Positions 16,698 to 25,782 of a stretch of DNA of 64,000 nt are shown piece by piece. Where the stretch lies: assembly GCA_964248625.1 (NCBI GenBank), contig CAXTZG010000003.1:45508-109507 (forward strand), given 5' to 3'. Made by a program: the position numbers and the translations under genes. The notes under the pieces were generated by a model, which did no database searches, had not been told where the DNA came from, and was given only the letters and a program-made list of their open reading frames with translations. Source of the stretch: Lichenicola sp964248625 (GTDB lineage: Bacteria; Pseudomonadota; Alphaproteobacteria; Acetobacterales; Acetobacteraceae). Position 1 is the stretch's first letter. Each line of letters begins with the position of its first letter.

Positions 16698-19600
16698 GTG
16701 ACGCGCCTGCTCAAGCGCGTCGTCGTCACCATGGGCCTGTTCATGGCGCCGCACGGGGCGAGCGCCCAGTTCACCAGGTTCCAGAACTATACCGACGAGC
16801 AGGGTCTCGGCACCCTCGCGGTCACCTCCTTCGCCCAGGCCGGGGCCGGAAACATCCTGATCGGCACGGAAGGCGGCCTCTACGAGCACGATGGCGCCCG
16901 CATCGCGCCCTATACCGCACCGGGGCTGCCCTCCTCGCCGCTGATAAACCAGATCGCGTTCGATGCGAACGACAGGCTCTGGGTGGTCACGCCCGACGGC
17001 GTCTTCGTGCGCGATGGCGCGGCCTTCCGGCCGATCGACATCGGTCGGCGCTCGCTCGACGCGGGATCGTATCATGGCCTGGCGTTGAACAAGGATCGCG
17101 CCGTGCTCGACGCCGGCGGCGTCCTGCTGAGCGTTCCGATCGGCCGATCCGGGGTCGGGATGCCGTCACCGCTGTTCGATGCCGCAACGACGAGCAGGGT
17201 TCCCGCGCTCGCGACCGCGCGCTTCGTCGTGGCGGACGGAAGCGACGGGCTGCTGATCGGGTGCGGCCACATCCTGTGCAGGTCTGGCCGCCAGCAGGTG
17301 ACGACGCTCGGACCCGAAGCAGGCCTGCCCGGTGACGAGTGGCTGGCGGCACTCGACGCTCCCGACGGCGTGCTCTGGGTGCGCAGCCTTGATCATCTGG
17401 CCTGGAGAAGCCCGGGCCAGACATCCTTCCGCGTCGTCGAGGTGCCGGGCCATTCCAGCTCCTATTTCGCCGGTCATCCCGGGCAGCTCGACCTCGCCCC
17501 CGACGGTCGGGGCGGGGTGCTCACGGAGGGCGATAGCGATCTGCTCGACTTCCGGGGCGGGGCCTGGAGCGGGTATGACCGCCATGCCGGCGGCCTGCCG
17601 GACAACGTTGTCCATGGACTCTTGGTTGATCATGAAGGCTCGCTCTGGGTCGGCAGCGAGGGCGGCGGCGCCTTTCGCAGCATCGGCCTGGGAACGTGGG
17701 AGCATTGGACCGCCGATGACGGGCTGCCCAACAACACCGTCTGGTCGATCGCGCGCCTTCCGAACGGCCAGCTGTGGGTCGCGACCGATCGCGGCACCGT
17801 CGCTCTCGGCGGCAGGCCCGGGCGGCTCCCCGGCAGCAACTACGCGCTTGCGGCGAGCCGGGCGGGACGGTTGTGGGCCATGTCCTTCGGCGGCGCGCTG
17901 CTGCGCCTGGATGCGCAGGGTCAGACCAGGGAGCGCGTGCCGTTCGCACCCACGGTGCTGCTGGCGACCATTGATCGCCGCAACCGGCTCTGGCTGGGAG
18001 CGCGCGAGGGCCTCTTTCTTGTGGAGGATGCGGATGCGGCGCTCGCCGACATCCATCCGAAGCTGGTTCTGCCGAACGGGAAGCTGAGCGTCGTCATCGA
18101 TCCGTCCGGAGGCAACTGGGCGGTCGGGCCGGACGGCGTCTTCCAGCTCGGACAGGACAACGTCTTCCGCCGCGTGCTGTCTCCGGCAGTCCTGGGCAGC
18201 CATCCGGTCGATCTGGCATTTGCCCCGGACGGAACGATCTGGGTCGCCACCGAGGAAACCGGCATCAGTCGCTTCAGGCTGGCTGCCGGGCGCCTGCTTC
18301 CCCTGCCCAGCATCCGCCCGCCGACCGTCGGCTCGGACAGCATCCTCTTCCTCCACCGCGATCGATCCGACCGGCTCTGGGTCGGCAGCGATCACGGCAT
18401 CGACATGTTCGACGGGCGATCCTGGCGCCGCTTCGACAGCAGCCAGGGCCCCATCACCAACGACATGGATCAGCTGAGCGTCTATGAGGATACCGACGGC
18501 TCGATGTGGTTCGGGACCAGTCATGGCCTTTCGCACCTGCGCAACCCCGACCACCTGCCGGCGCAGGCGACGCTGCATCCCCGGATCGTGTCCATCGCGC
18601 TCGGCAGCCGCAGCCTGCCCCTGTTGCCGAGCCTCGGCGCAAGATGGAGTGCTGCACCTCTCGTCATCCATTTCACCGACCTCGACTATGCCCAGGGCGT
18701 GGTGAGTTTCCGCTACCGCCTGCGCGGCCTCGACAGCGGCTGGAGCGACACGGTCGCCCATGAGGTGCGCTATGCCGACGTGCCGGCCGGGACGTTCAGC
18801 TTCGAGCTCGTGGCCGTCAGCGGCGCGCACGGCAGCATGTCGGCTCCCGTCGGCTTCACCATCCAGATCAGCGCGCCCTGGTGGCGCTGCTGGTGGTTCT
18901 TCGGCCTGTGCGGCGCTTTTGCCGCACTCTGCCTGATTGCCGCCTGGCAGGGACGCGTGCGGCTTCTCCTGCAGCAGCAACACCGCCTGGAGGCGCTGGT
19001 GCGGTTGCGGACTGCCGAGATCGAACATGCGAGGCATGAGCTCGAGCGCCGGTCGTTGCTGGAACAGCGACGTCTGCAGGAGGAGCAGCGGCGGCTCGAG
19101 GACATGGTCGACATCAGGACGGCGGAGATCGAGCAGGCGCGCGCCGAACTGCAGCGCATCGCCATGTCGGACGTCCTGACCGGCCTGGCGAACCGGCGGG
19201 CCATCATGCAGGCGCTCGAAGCGGCGATGGCGTCGGCTCTGCCGTCTGGCGAGTCGCTTGCAGTGCTTCTCTGCGACATCGATCACTTCAAGAAGATCAA
19301 CGACGCGTTCGGGCATCTCGCAGGCGACGCCGTGCTGATCGAGTTCGGCGGCAGGCTCGAAGAGGTCGTCGCCCGGCTCGAGGTCGCCGGCCGTTATGGC
19401 GGCGAGGAGTTCCTCGTGATCCTGCCGGGCGACCGGGAAACGATCAGGCGGCGCGTTCTCGACGTGCAGGCGGCGGCAGGCGAGCTGCCCTATGCGTTCG
19501 CGGGCGAGAGCAGGCGGGTGACGTTCAGCGGCGGCGTCGCCTTCCTTCGTCCGGACGACACGGCCATCACGATCATTGCCCGGGCCGACACGGCGCTCTA

Positions 19601-19778
19601 TGCGGCGAAGAAGCAGGGCCGGAGCCGGATCATCTTCGAGGATGTCCCGGGAGTCCTGTGCGACGAGATGAGCGGCACCTCACGAGATGAGCTGGTCGAA
19701 CCGGGTCCCGCCGATCGACCGTGTCGGGATGCGCTGGCATTCGACACGGCCGCGAAGCTCGAGGAGCCTTGCTTCTGA
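16698..19778 (+). CDS. Periplasmic beta-propeller sensor diguanylate cyclase (Reg_prop-Y_Y_Y-TM-GGDEF)
   Basis: About 1026 residues. A signal peptide (RLLKRVVVTMGLFMAPHGASA) is followed by about 650 residues of two-component-regulator-propeller repeats ending in W(V/F)G(S/T)-type turns (LWVGSEGGGAFRS, LWVATDRGTVAL, LWVGSDHGIDMFDG, MWFGTSHGLSHL). A Y_Y_Y domain follows (VSFRYRLRGLDSGW), then a transmembrane helix (WWFFGLCGAFAALCLIAAW), a coiled coil and a C-terminal GGDEF domain with an intact GGEEF site in RYGGEEFLVILPG. The product should make cyclic di-GMP in response to a periplasmic signal. The RxxD product-inhibition site normally placed before GGEEF is missing (ARLEVAG instead). GTG 16698 gives the best signal peptide; GTG 16632 is an alternative. 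Confidence 0.9.
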   Translation: MTRLLKRVVVTMGLFMAPHGASAQFTRFQNYTDEQGLGTLAVTSFAQAGAGNILIGTEGGLYEHDGARIAPYTAPGLPSSPLINQIAFDANDRLWVVTPDGVFVRDGAAFRPIDIGRRSLDAGSYHGLALNKDRAVLDAGGVLLSVPIGRSGVGMPSPLFDAATTSRVPALATARFVVADGSDGLLIGCGHILCRSGRQQVTTLGPEAGLPGDEWLAALDAPDGVLWVRSLDHLAWRSPGQTSFRVVEVPGHSSSYFAGHPGQLDLAPDGRGGVLTEGDSDLLDFRGGAWSGYDRHAGGLPDNVVHGLLVDHEGSLWVGSEGGGAFRSIGLGTWEHWTADDGLPNNTVWSIARLPNGQLWVATDRGTVALGGRPGRLPGSNYALAASRAGRLWAMSFGGALLRLDAQGQTRERVPFAPTVLLATIDRRNRLWLGAREGLFLVEDADAALADIHPKLVLPNGKLSVVIDPSGGNWAVGPDGVFQLGQDNVFRRVLSPAVLGSHPVDLAFAPDGTIWVATEETGISRFRLAAGRLLPLPSIRPPTVGSDSILFLHRDRSDRLWVGSDHGIDMFDGRSWRRFDSSQGPITNDMDQLSVYEDTDGSMWFGTSHGLSHLRNPDHLPAQATLHPRIVSIALGSRSLPLLPSLGARWSAAPLVIHFTDLDYAQGVVSFRYRLRGLDSGWSDTVAHEVRYADVPAGTFSFELVAVSGAHGSMSAPVGFTIQISAPWWRCWWFFGLCGAFAALCLIAAWQGRVRLLLQQQHRLEALVRLRTAEIEHARHELERRSLLEQRRLQEEQRRLEDMVDIRTAEIEQARAELQRIAMSDVLTGLANRRAIMQALEAAMASALPSGESLAVLLCDIDHFKKINDAFGHLAGDAVLIEFGGRLEEVVARLEVAGRYGGEEFLVILPGDRETIRRRVLDVQAAAGELPYAFAGESRRVTFSGGVAFLRPDDTAITIIARADTALYAAKKQGRSRIIFEDVPGVLCDEMSGTSRDELVEPGPADRPCRDALAFDTAAKLEEPCF

Positions 19779-19852
19779 CTGAAGTGCTGGCATCTCGATT
19801 GCGCAGAAGCAGCCGCCGGCGGCATCCGTCGGTGGCTCCGGAAGCGCCTGTT

Positions 19853-22159
19853 TCAGAACCGTTCGGCAATGCCGACCAGGATCGTCCGGCGCAGGCCGAA
19901 CTGCGGCGCGCCGACACCCACGCCGGTGCCGTCGCGGATCTCGTAGACCCGGTCCAGCAGGTTGATGATGTCGAGGCGGAGCTGCGTGCTGCGCAGCGGG
20001 CCTGTCTTGAAGGTCTGCACGGCGGCGAGGTTGACCGTGGCGTAGCCTGGCAACGCCCTGCCGTTGGGGATCGCGCCGTCCGCGCGGAGGCCGCTGCCGA
20101 CGATCAGGTCGGCCGACAACCGGGCCGGATAGCCGGTCTTCCAGAACAGCGTGTAGGCGGCACCTCCCGATCCGGTATAGGTCTGGTTGTGGTCCAGATA
20201 GATGAAATGCTGCGAGATGTAGGAGAGATCGGCCGCGGAGAAGTTGAACTGCGCCGAAACGATGTCCTTGCCGACCGCGCGTGACCGCGCGACGTTGGCG
20301 TAGAGCGAGAGCGGCCCGCGATCGTAGCTGGCGCTGAGCTCGTAGCCCTGATCCTCGCCGTGCGCGTAGTTGAAGGCGGACAGGATGATCGGCGCGCCGA
20401 ACTGGCCCTCGTCGATCAGGTTCTCCGCCTCCTTGTAGTAGGCGTCGAAATTCACCTGCAGGCCGGGCAGAAGGATCTGTGAGATCCCGGCATCGTAGTA
20501 GTTGTCGCGCTCGGCCTTGACGACGTTGTCCTGCGTCACCTCGGCTGCCCCCGAGGTTCCGTTGAACAGGGCGATGTCGCGGCCACCGACCAGCTCGAAC
20601 GGCGGCGGAACGAAGTAGCGCGAGTAGCCCGCATGGATGGTCGTGGTCCGCGTCGGCTGCCACACCACGTTGACCCGCGGGCTGAACTGGTTCTCGTGGG
20701 TGTACTCGTCGACCACGTCGAACCGGGCGCCGTAGTTCAGGGTGACGTGCGGCAGGATGTGCCACTCGTCCTGTACGTAGACGCCGTAGAGGCCGCCGGT
20801 CTTGCCCTGGCCGTCCCGGACGGTGAACGGGACGCTCGAGGTGGCGGCGCCGGCGCTGCCGTCCGGCTGGATGGCCGAGGCGAGGCCGGCGCCGTTGATG
20901 TTGTCGTCATCGCCGCCCGCGGCCGGCAGTACCTGCGAGGTGGTGCTGGACACCAGCCGCTCGCCGATGATCTGGTAGCCGGCGCGGATGGTGTGCGTGT
21001 TGCTCACATGCCAGCTGGCGTCGGTCTGGCTTCCGGTCGACAGCACCGATCTGGCAGCGGTCTGCCCCACGCCGTCGAACAGCAGGTCGCCGAGCGGATC
21101 GGGCGTGTAATAGAGGCTGCTGTAGCGGGTGAACGCCGATGTCACGACATCGAGGGTGCCGATCTCCTTCTGCAGCGACAGGATGCCGAAATCGGTGATC
21201 TCGCGCTGGTGCTCCGTGAGGTCGCTGCTGTTGAAGGTGCCGACGCCGTTCACCGACAGGCCGAGCGACGGCGTCTGGCCCGGGTTGTTCGGCAACTCGA
21301 AGAACTCGTTGGAGGCGCCGGCGAGCAGGCTGACGCGCGTGTCGGCATCCGCGGTCCAGGCGATATGGGCGATGCCGTGGGTTTGGTTGCTCAGGTCGTG
21401 GATCGGGTTGAGCGTGTTGGTCGGATTCTCGATCCCGACGCGGTCGTGCAGGACGTCGCCGGTGACGAAGTAGTCCACGTTGCCGGTATGGCCGCCATAG
21501 GAGAACGAGGGCTGGAAGTAGTCGCGCTCTCCGCCGTAGATCGAGATCTCGCCGCCCGGGTCGGTGATGCCGCTCTTGGTGGTGATGTCGATGACCCCGG
21601 CGGTGTCGAAGCCGTACTGCGCCGGCAGGGCGCCGGTGATCAGCGACAGCGAATGCGCGAACCGCGTTTCAAGCGCCTGGCCGAACACCGACAGCCCTTC
21701 GGGAAGCTGCACCCCGTCGAGCCGGAACTGCACCTCGTTGTGGTCGCCACGGACATGGATCTGGCCAAACGAATCCTGAGCCACCCCGGGAGCCTGCAGC
21801 AGCACCTGGTTGAGCGGCGTGTTGTCGCCCTGCGGCAGGGTCTCGAGACTGCCGCGGCTAAAACGATATATTGTTGCTCCAAGATCCGGCTCGAGAGCGC
21901 TCCGGGCGCGATCCAGCCGCACGCTGACCTGCTCGATGCCGGAGGTCGCATCGATGCTGTCGGTCGAGCGGGTGCCTGGCGCGGACGGGACGGCCGGCTG
22001 CCCGGCGGCAACGATCGGCGCGTCGGGATCGGGCTTCTGCACGCCGATGCCCACCGACGGCCCGGCCTGCGTGGTCTGAGCCACGGCCGGTGCGCAGGCA
22101 ATCGTGACCTCAAGCGCACCCAGCATCGTCCCGGCGAGCAGTGCGGGCCATCTCGACAT
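19853..22159 (-). CDS. TonB-dependent outer-membrane receptor, probable zinc receptor (ZnuD-like)
   Basis: 768-residue TonB-dependent receptor. A signal peptide (MSRWPALLAGTMLGALEV to PAVAQ) is followed by a plug domain (LPQGDNTPLNQVLLQAPGV, IHVRGDHNEVQFRLDGVQLP, GFDTAGVIDITTKSG). A 22-strand-type barrel ends in RRTILVGIAERF with the terminal aromatic. No TonB-box or cysteine oddities were noticed. The gene faces away from the zinc regulator locus, and its promoter carries the same YGTTATAA core as the zur and znuA promoters. Zinc uptake is therefore likely, though siderophore or other metal uptake cannot be excluded. MSRWP at 22159 is chosen for its signal peptide; an upstream MSRRPARK start is possible. 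Confidence 0.87.
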   Translation of the reverse strand: MSRWPALLAGTMLGALEVTIACAPAVAQTTQAGPSVGIGVQKPDPDAPIVAAGQPAVPSAPGTRSTDSIDATSGIEQVSVRLDRARSALEPDLGATIYRFSRGSLETLPQGDNTPLNQVLLQAPGVAQDSFGQIHVRGDHNEVQFRLDGVQLPEGLSVFGQALETRFAHSLSLITGALPAQYGFDTAGVIDITTKSGITDPGGEISIYGGERDYFQPSFSYGGHTGNVDYFVTGDVLHDRVGIENPTNTLNPIHDLSNQTHGIAHIAWTADADTRVSLLAGASNEFFELPNNPGQTPSLGLSVNGVGTFNSSDLTEHQREITDFGILSLQKEIGTLDVVTSAFTRYSSLYYTPDPLGDLLFDGVGQTAARSVLSTGSQTDASWHVSNTHTIRAGYQIIGERLVSSTTSQVLPAAGGDDDNINGAGLASAIQPDGSAGAATSSVPFTVRDGQGKTGGLYGVYVQDEWHILPHVTLNYGARFDVVDEYTHENQFSPRVNVVWQPTRTTTIHAGYSRYFVPPPFELVGGRDIALFNGTSGAAEVTQDNVVKAERDNYYDAGISQILLPGLQVNFDAYYKEAENLIDEGQFGAPIILSAFNYAHGEDQGYELSASYDRGPLSLYANVARSRAVGKDIVSAQFNFSAADLSYISQHFIYLDHNQTYTGSGGAAYTLFWKTGYPARLSADLIVGSGLRADGAIPNGRALPGYATVNLAAVQTFKTGPLRSTQLRLDIINLLDRVYEIRDGTGVGVGAPQFGLRRTILVGIAERF

Positions 22160-22215
22160 CGGAGGATCCTTCCGGGCAGGCCGTCGCGACATCGCCGACA
22201 GCTTGAGGATGTTTG

Positions 22216-22230
22216 TGATGTTATAAGGTC
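22216..22230. promoter_or_regulatory. Candidate Zur operator upstream of the TonB receptor
   Basis: TGATGTTATAAGGTC, 57 bases upstream of the receptor start. It shares the core TGTTATAA with the sites at 22891-22904 and 22955-22970 (CGTTATAA on the minus strand). The sequence is AT-rich in an otherwise GC-rich region. Zur binding is inferred from the shared core and the neighbouring genes. Confidence 0.5.
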
Positions 22231-22354
22231 CCATTAGCGGCACGGCGGCGTTTTCGTCCATCGGCCTGCAGGCGACATCGCCGTTTCCAGTCGAGGGTGT
22301 TGCTATACCATCACATCGGCCGGGAACGGGATCGGCCAATCGCAGACCTGGCGA

Positions 22355-22870
22355 TCACCCCTCGATCGGCGACTGGTTCATGGCTGCCGGGCTTGCGGCA
22401 TGGGCGTGACACGCCGCGCACACGCCTTCTGCTTCCACGGTCGAGCTGGACAGGCGAAAGCCGTTCTCGCGCGCCGTGTCGACCAGCACCCTGTCGATCC
22501 GCGCGTCCTCGAGTTCGGTCACCTGTCCGCATCGCTGACAGATCAGGAACTGTGCCGCATGATGGTGATCGTGGTCGGCCTCGCTCTGATGGACGCAACC
22601 GACAAAGGCGGAAAGCCGCTCGACCTTGTGGACAAGGCCCTGTTCGAGAAGAAAATCCAGGGCCCGATACACGGTCGGCGGTGCCGCACCCTTGTGAAGG
22701 ACACGCAGCTGATCGAGAAGATCGTAGGCCCCGGTCGGCGTCCTGCTTTCGAGAACCAGCCCGAGCACTTTCCTGCGCAGCTCGGTCAGCTGTGCGCCTC
22801 GCCGGTCGCAAAGCTTGCCCGCCTGAGCCAGCAGCGTGTTCGTCTTCTTGGAGAACGCGGGGATCGACAC
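22355..22870 (-). CDS. zur: Zinc uptake regulator Zur (Fur family)
   Basis: 171-residue Fur-family repressor. The N-terminal winged helix includes LTELRRKVLGLVLESRTPTG, AYDLLDQL and PPTVYRALDFLLEQGLVHKVE. The metal-binding half has HQSEADHDHHHAAQFLICQRCGQVTE and a second pair CAACHAHA; the two CxxC pairs form the structural zinc site. It resembles Zur rather than Fur by the CGQVTE pattern and by its position between a TonB receptor and znuA. The start is GTG 22870 with AGGTGA just upstream. It is divergent from znuA with a 133-base spacer containing two candidate operators, implying autoregulation and repression of znuACB when zinc is ample. Confidence 0.92.
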   Translation of the reverse strand: MSIPAFSKKTNTLLAQAGKLCDRRGAQLTELRRKVLGLVLESRTPTGAYDLLDQLRVLHKGAAPPTVYRALDFLLEQGLVHKVERLSAFVGCVHQSEADHDHHHAAQFLICQRCGQVTELEDARIDRVLVDTARENGFRLSSSTVEAEGVCAACHAHAASPAAMNQSPIEG

Positions 22871-22890
22871 ACGTCACCTATCCGTCGGCA

Positions 22891-22904
22891 GAGTTATAAC
22901 GTAG
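22891..22904. promoter_or_regulatory. Candidate Zur operator next to zur
   Basis: GAGTTATAACGTAG, 21 bases upstream of the zur start; read on the minus strand it contains CGTTATAA. It is one of three sites in this locus with the same core and probably covers the zur promoter. Confidence 0.5.
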
Positions 22905-22954
22905 CGGCGGATGCCCGGCAACAAAAGCCTGGCCCTGGATCCGGATCCCTATCC

Positions 22955-22970
22955 AATATTATAACGTTAG
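22955..22970. promoter_or_regulatory. Candidate Zur operator upstream of znuA
   Basis: AATATTATAACGTTAG, 33 bases before the znuA ATG; read on the minus strand it contains CGTTATAA. It is positioned where it could block the znuACB promoter. Binding by Zur is inferred. Confidence 0.52.
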
Positions 22971-23003
22971 GTAGACCGGTAGCTGTCAGGGGAGAAGAGG
23001 ACG

Positions 23004-23924
23004 ATGTCGAACCGTCATGGAGCAGGGCGTGCCGTGGCACGTGGCCTGGCGCTCTCGGTCGCGCTCCCCATCCTGACGCTGGTCACGGGAGCGCAGGCGC
23101 GCGACGCCGCGGCTGGCGGCGGCAGGATCGTGGCGGCGGAGAACTTCTACGGCGACGTCGCACGCCAGCTTGCCGGACCGGGCTGGACCGTGACCAGCAT
23201 CCTGAGCAATCCCGACGAGGATCCGCATCTGTTCGAGGCGAGCCCGTCGATCGCCCGCGACCTGTCGGCCGCGCGCATCGTCGTGTTCAACGGCGTCGAT
23301 TACGATCCCTGGATGGACAAGCTGCTCTCGGCCGCCCGCTCGGACCGGCGCCTGACGGTGGTGGCCGGAGCGCTGACCGGTCACCATGCGGGCGACAATC
23401 CGCATCTCTGGTACGAGCCCGGCACCATGCCGGCGGTGGCGCGCGCGATCTCGGCCGACCTGACCGCGGACGATCCTGCCCATGGCGGCGAGTATGCCGC
23501 GCGTCTCGATCGTTTCATCGCCTCGCTCCGGCCGATCAACCAGAAGATCGCGGCCCTGCGCGCCAGCTACGCCGGCCTGCCGGTCACCGCCACCGAGCCG
23601 GTGTTCGGCTACATGGCCGCAGCACTCGGCCTGGTGATGCGCAACGAGCGCTTCCAGCTCGCGGTGATGAACAACACCGAGCCGAGTGCCGCCGACGTGG
23701 CGGCGATGGAGGACGATCTCCGCGGCCACAGGGTCAGGCTGTTCATCTACAACAGCCAGGCCACCGACAATGCCGCCGAGCGCCTGCTGCGCATCGCCCG
23801 GGCAGCCGGGATCCCGGTCCTCGGCGTCACCGAGACCCAGCCGCGCGGCGCTGCGAGCTACCAGAGCTGGATCCTCGGCCAGCTCGATGCGCTCGGCCGG
23901 GCGATGTCGACGCCGCCTGCATGA
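23004..23924 (+). CDS. znuA: Zinc ABC transporter substrate-binding protein ZnuA
   Basis: 306-residue periplasmic metal-binding protein of cluster A-I. The signal peptide runs to about residue 33 (LALSVALPILTLVTGAQA). Metal-ligand histidines are visible in NPDEDPHLFEASP (about residue 74) and GDNPHLWYEPG (about residue 135). ATEPVFGYMAAALG provides the third conserved region. The His/Asp-rich loop of enterobacterial ZnuA is absent, which is common in alphaproteobacteria. ATG 23004 follows GGGGAGAAGAGG. Its stop overlaps znuC as ATGA. The znuA-znuC-znuB operon is divergent from zur. Confidence 0.92.
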   Translation: MSNRHGAGRAVARGLALSVALPILTLVTGAQARDAAAGGGRIVAAENFYGDVARQLAGPGWTVTSILSNPDEDPHLFEASPSIARDLSAARIVVFNGVDYDPWMDKLLSAARSDRRLTVVAGALTGHHAGDNPHLWYEPGTMPAVARAISADLTADDPAHGGEYAARLDRFIASLRPINQKIAALRASYAGLPVTATEPVFGYMAAALGLVMRNERFQLAVMNNTEPSAADVAAMEDDLRGHRVRLFIYNSQATDNAAERLLRIARAAGIPVLGVTETQPRGAASYQSWILGQLDALGRAMSTPPA

Positions 23925-24754
23925 GCGCCATCGTCCTGGATGGCGTGACGCTCCGGCTCGGCGGCCGCATCGTGCTGGACCGGATCAGCCTGGAGATCGC
24001 CGATCGGGAGTTCGTCGGCGTGCTGGGACCGAACGGTGCCGGCAAGACCACGCTGATGCGCGCGATCCTCGGACTGGTTCCCGTCGCCGAGGGCCGCATC
24101 ACCGTGCAGGGCGAGCCGGTGCGTCGCGGCAACAGGCTGGTCGGCTACATGCCGCAGCTGCGCAGCGGAACCGCGCCGCGTCTGAGCGGCCGGGCCGTCG
24201 TGGCGGCTGCGGCGCAGGGCCATCGCTGGGGCCTGCCGCTGCCGGACCGGGCCGCACGCCGCGCGGTGGACGAGGCGCTGGACCGTGTGGGCGCGCAGGC
24301 GCTGGCGGATCGGCCGGTCGCGGAACTCTCCGGCGGCGAGCGGCAGCGTCTGCTGCTGGCGCAGAGCCTGCTCGGGCATCCAAGGCTGCTGCTGCTGGAC
24401 GAGCCGCTGATCTCGCTCGATCCGCATCGGCAAGGCGAGGTGGTGAGGCTGGTGCGCCGGCTGCAGCGCGAGCTCGGCATCGCGGTGCTGTTCAGCGCCC
24501 ACGAGCTCAACCCGCTGCTGGGAGCGCTTGACCGCGTGCTCTACCTGGGCGGCGCGCAGGCCAGCCTCGGCAGCGTGGACGACGTCATCACCGCACCCGT
24601 GCTGTCCCGCCTCTACGGCGCGCCGATCGAGGTTGTGCGTCACGGCGGCCGGATCTTCGTGATGTCGGGCGAGCAGGACATGGAGCGGGACGCGCGGCAT
24701 CACGCCTTGGCCGGCAGGAGCCGTGTCGTCGCCACGTCGGGAGTGCTGCCGTGA
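23921..24754 (+). CDS. znuC: Zinc ABC transporter ATP-binding protein ZnuC
   Basis: 277-residue ABC ATPase. Walker A is GPNGAGKTTL (about residues 36-45), the signature LSGGERQRLLLAQSL lies near residue 138, Walker B is LLLLDEPLISLD, and the H-loop is LFSAHELN. It powers zinc import through ZnuB. ATG 23921 overlaps the znuA stop (ATGA), and the stop overlaps the znuB start (GTGA), so the three genes are translationally coupled. Zinc rather than manganese specificity is inferred from the adjacent zur. Confidence 0.93.
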   Translation: MSAIVLDGVTLRLGGRIVLDRISLEIADREFVGVLGPNGAGKTTLMRAILGLVPVAEGRITVQGEPVRRGNRLVGYMPQLRSGTAPRLSGRAVVAAAAQGHRWGLPLPDRAARRAVDEALDRVGAQALADRPVAELSGGERQRLLLAQSLLGHPRLLLLDEPLISLDPHRQGEVVRLVRRLQRELGIAVLFSAHELNPLLGALDRVLYLGGAQASLGSVDDVITAPVLSRLYGAPIEVVRHGGRIFVMSGEQDMERDARHHALAGRSRVVATSGVLP

Positions 24755-25593
24755 TCGGCATGCTCGGCTACGACTTCATGCGCAACGCCTTCGCCGCCGG
24801 CGGCCTGGTTGCGGTCATGTCCGGGCTGGTGGGTTTCTTTCTGGTGCTGCGCGGCCAGACCTTTGCTGGCCATGCGCTGTCGCATGTGGGCTTCACCGGC
24901 GCCACCGGGGCCGTGCTGCTCGGCCTTTCGCCGCTCTGGGGCCTGGTGGGGATCACGCTCGCGGCCGGGATCGGCATGGGCCTGCTCGGCGAGCGCCTGG
25001 CCGGACGCGACGTCGCGATCGGCATGGTGCTGGCCACGGCACTCGGCCTGGGGCTGCTGTTCCTGCACTTCTTCACCGCCTATGCCAGCCAGGCGACGGC
25101 GCTGCTGTTCGGCAACGTGTTCGGCGTCGACCGGAGCACGGTCTGGGGACTGGCAGGGCTGTGCCTGCTCGCGGTGCTGGGGCTGGGCGCGATCGCCCGG
25201 CCGCTGCTGTTCGCCACGCTGCAGCCCGAGCTGGCCGAGGCGCGCGGCGTGTCCCTGCGGCTGATGTCGGTGCTGTTCCTGGCCCTGGTGGCGCTGTGCA
25301 CCGCCGGCTGCGCGCAGATTGTCGGCGTGCTGCTGGTGTTCACGCTGATGGTGGGACCGGCGGCGGCGGCGCAGCGCCTCACCATCGAGCTTGGCGTCGG
25401 CCTGCTGCTCGCGGTCGTGCTGGCCCTGGGCGAGGCCTGGGGCGGCATCGCGCTGGCCTGGGCGACCGACTGGCCCGCCTCCTTCTGGATCACCGCCCTG
25501 AGCGCGCTGGTCTATGGGCTGTCCTGCATTCCGGACGCGGGCAGGCTCCTGGCGGGCTCGTCCCGCGAGCCGGTGACGCCCGTCCCGGACTGA
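24751..25593 (+). CDS. znuB: Zinc ABC transporter permease ZnuB
   Basis: 280-residue inner-membrane permease of the ABC-3 family. About eight membrane segments are visible (for example GGLVAVMSGLVGFFLVLRG, HVGFTGATGAVLLGLSP, and SVLFLALVALCTAGCAQIVG, then VLLVFTLMVGPAAAAQ). The VLLVFTLMVGPAAAA stretch is the typical coupling region. GTG 24751 overlaps the znuC stop. It is the last gene of the zinc operon; 189 bases separate it from the next gene. Confidence 0.93.
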   Translation: MIGMLGYDFMRNAFAAGGLVAVMSGLVGFFLVLRGQTFAGHALSHVGFTGATGAVLLGLSPLWGLVGITLAAGIGMGLLGERLAGRDVAIGMVLATALGLGLLFLHFFTAYASQATALLFGNVFGVDRSTVWGLAGLCLLAVLGLGAIARPLLFATLQPELAEARGVSLRLMSVLFLALVALCTAGCAQIVGVLLVFTLMVGPAAAAQRLTIELGVGLLLAVVLALGEAWGGIALAWATDWPASFWITALSALVYGLSCIPDAGRLLAGSSREPVTPVPD

Positions 25594-25782
25594 CGCCGAT
25601 GCCGCGCGGCGCTGTTCCGGCAGCCCGGCGTCGGAGGCCTTGCAACGAGCATCGGCATCGGCCAGTTGCCGATCAGCGCCATCCGCGACGCCGGCGCGCG
25701 GCCGGCCGCTTGGCGCGTGCATCGGGCGGTGGTCGGGCGCATCGTGCAGGGCGTCAAGGACCGACGACACAGGAGACGGGTG

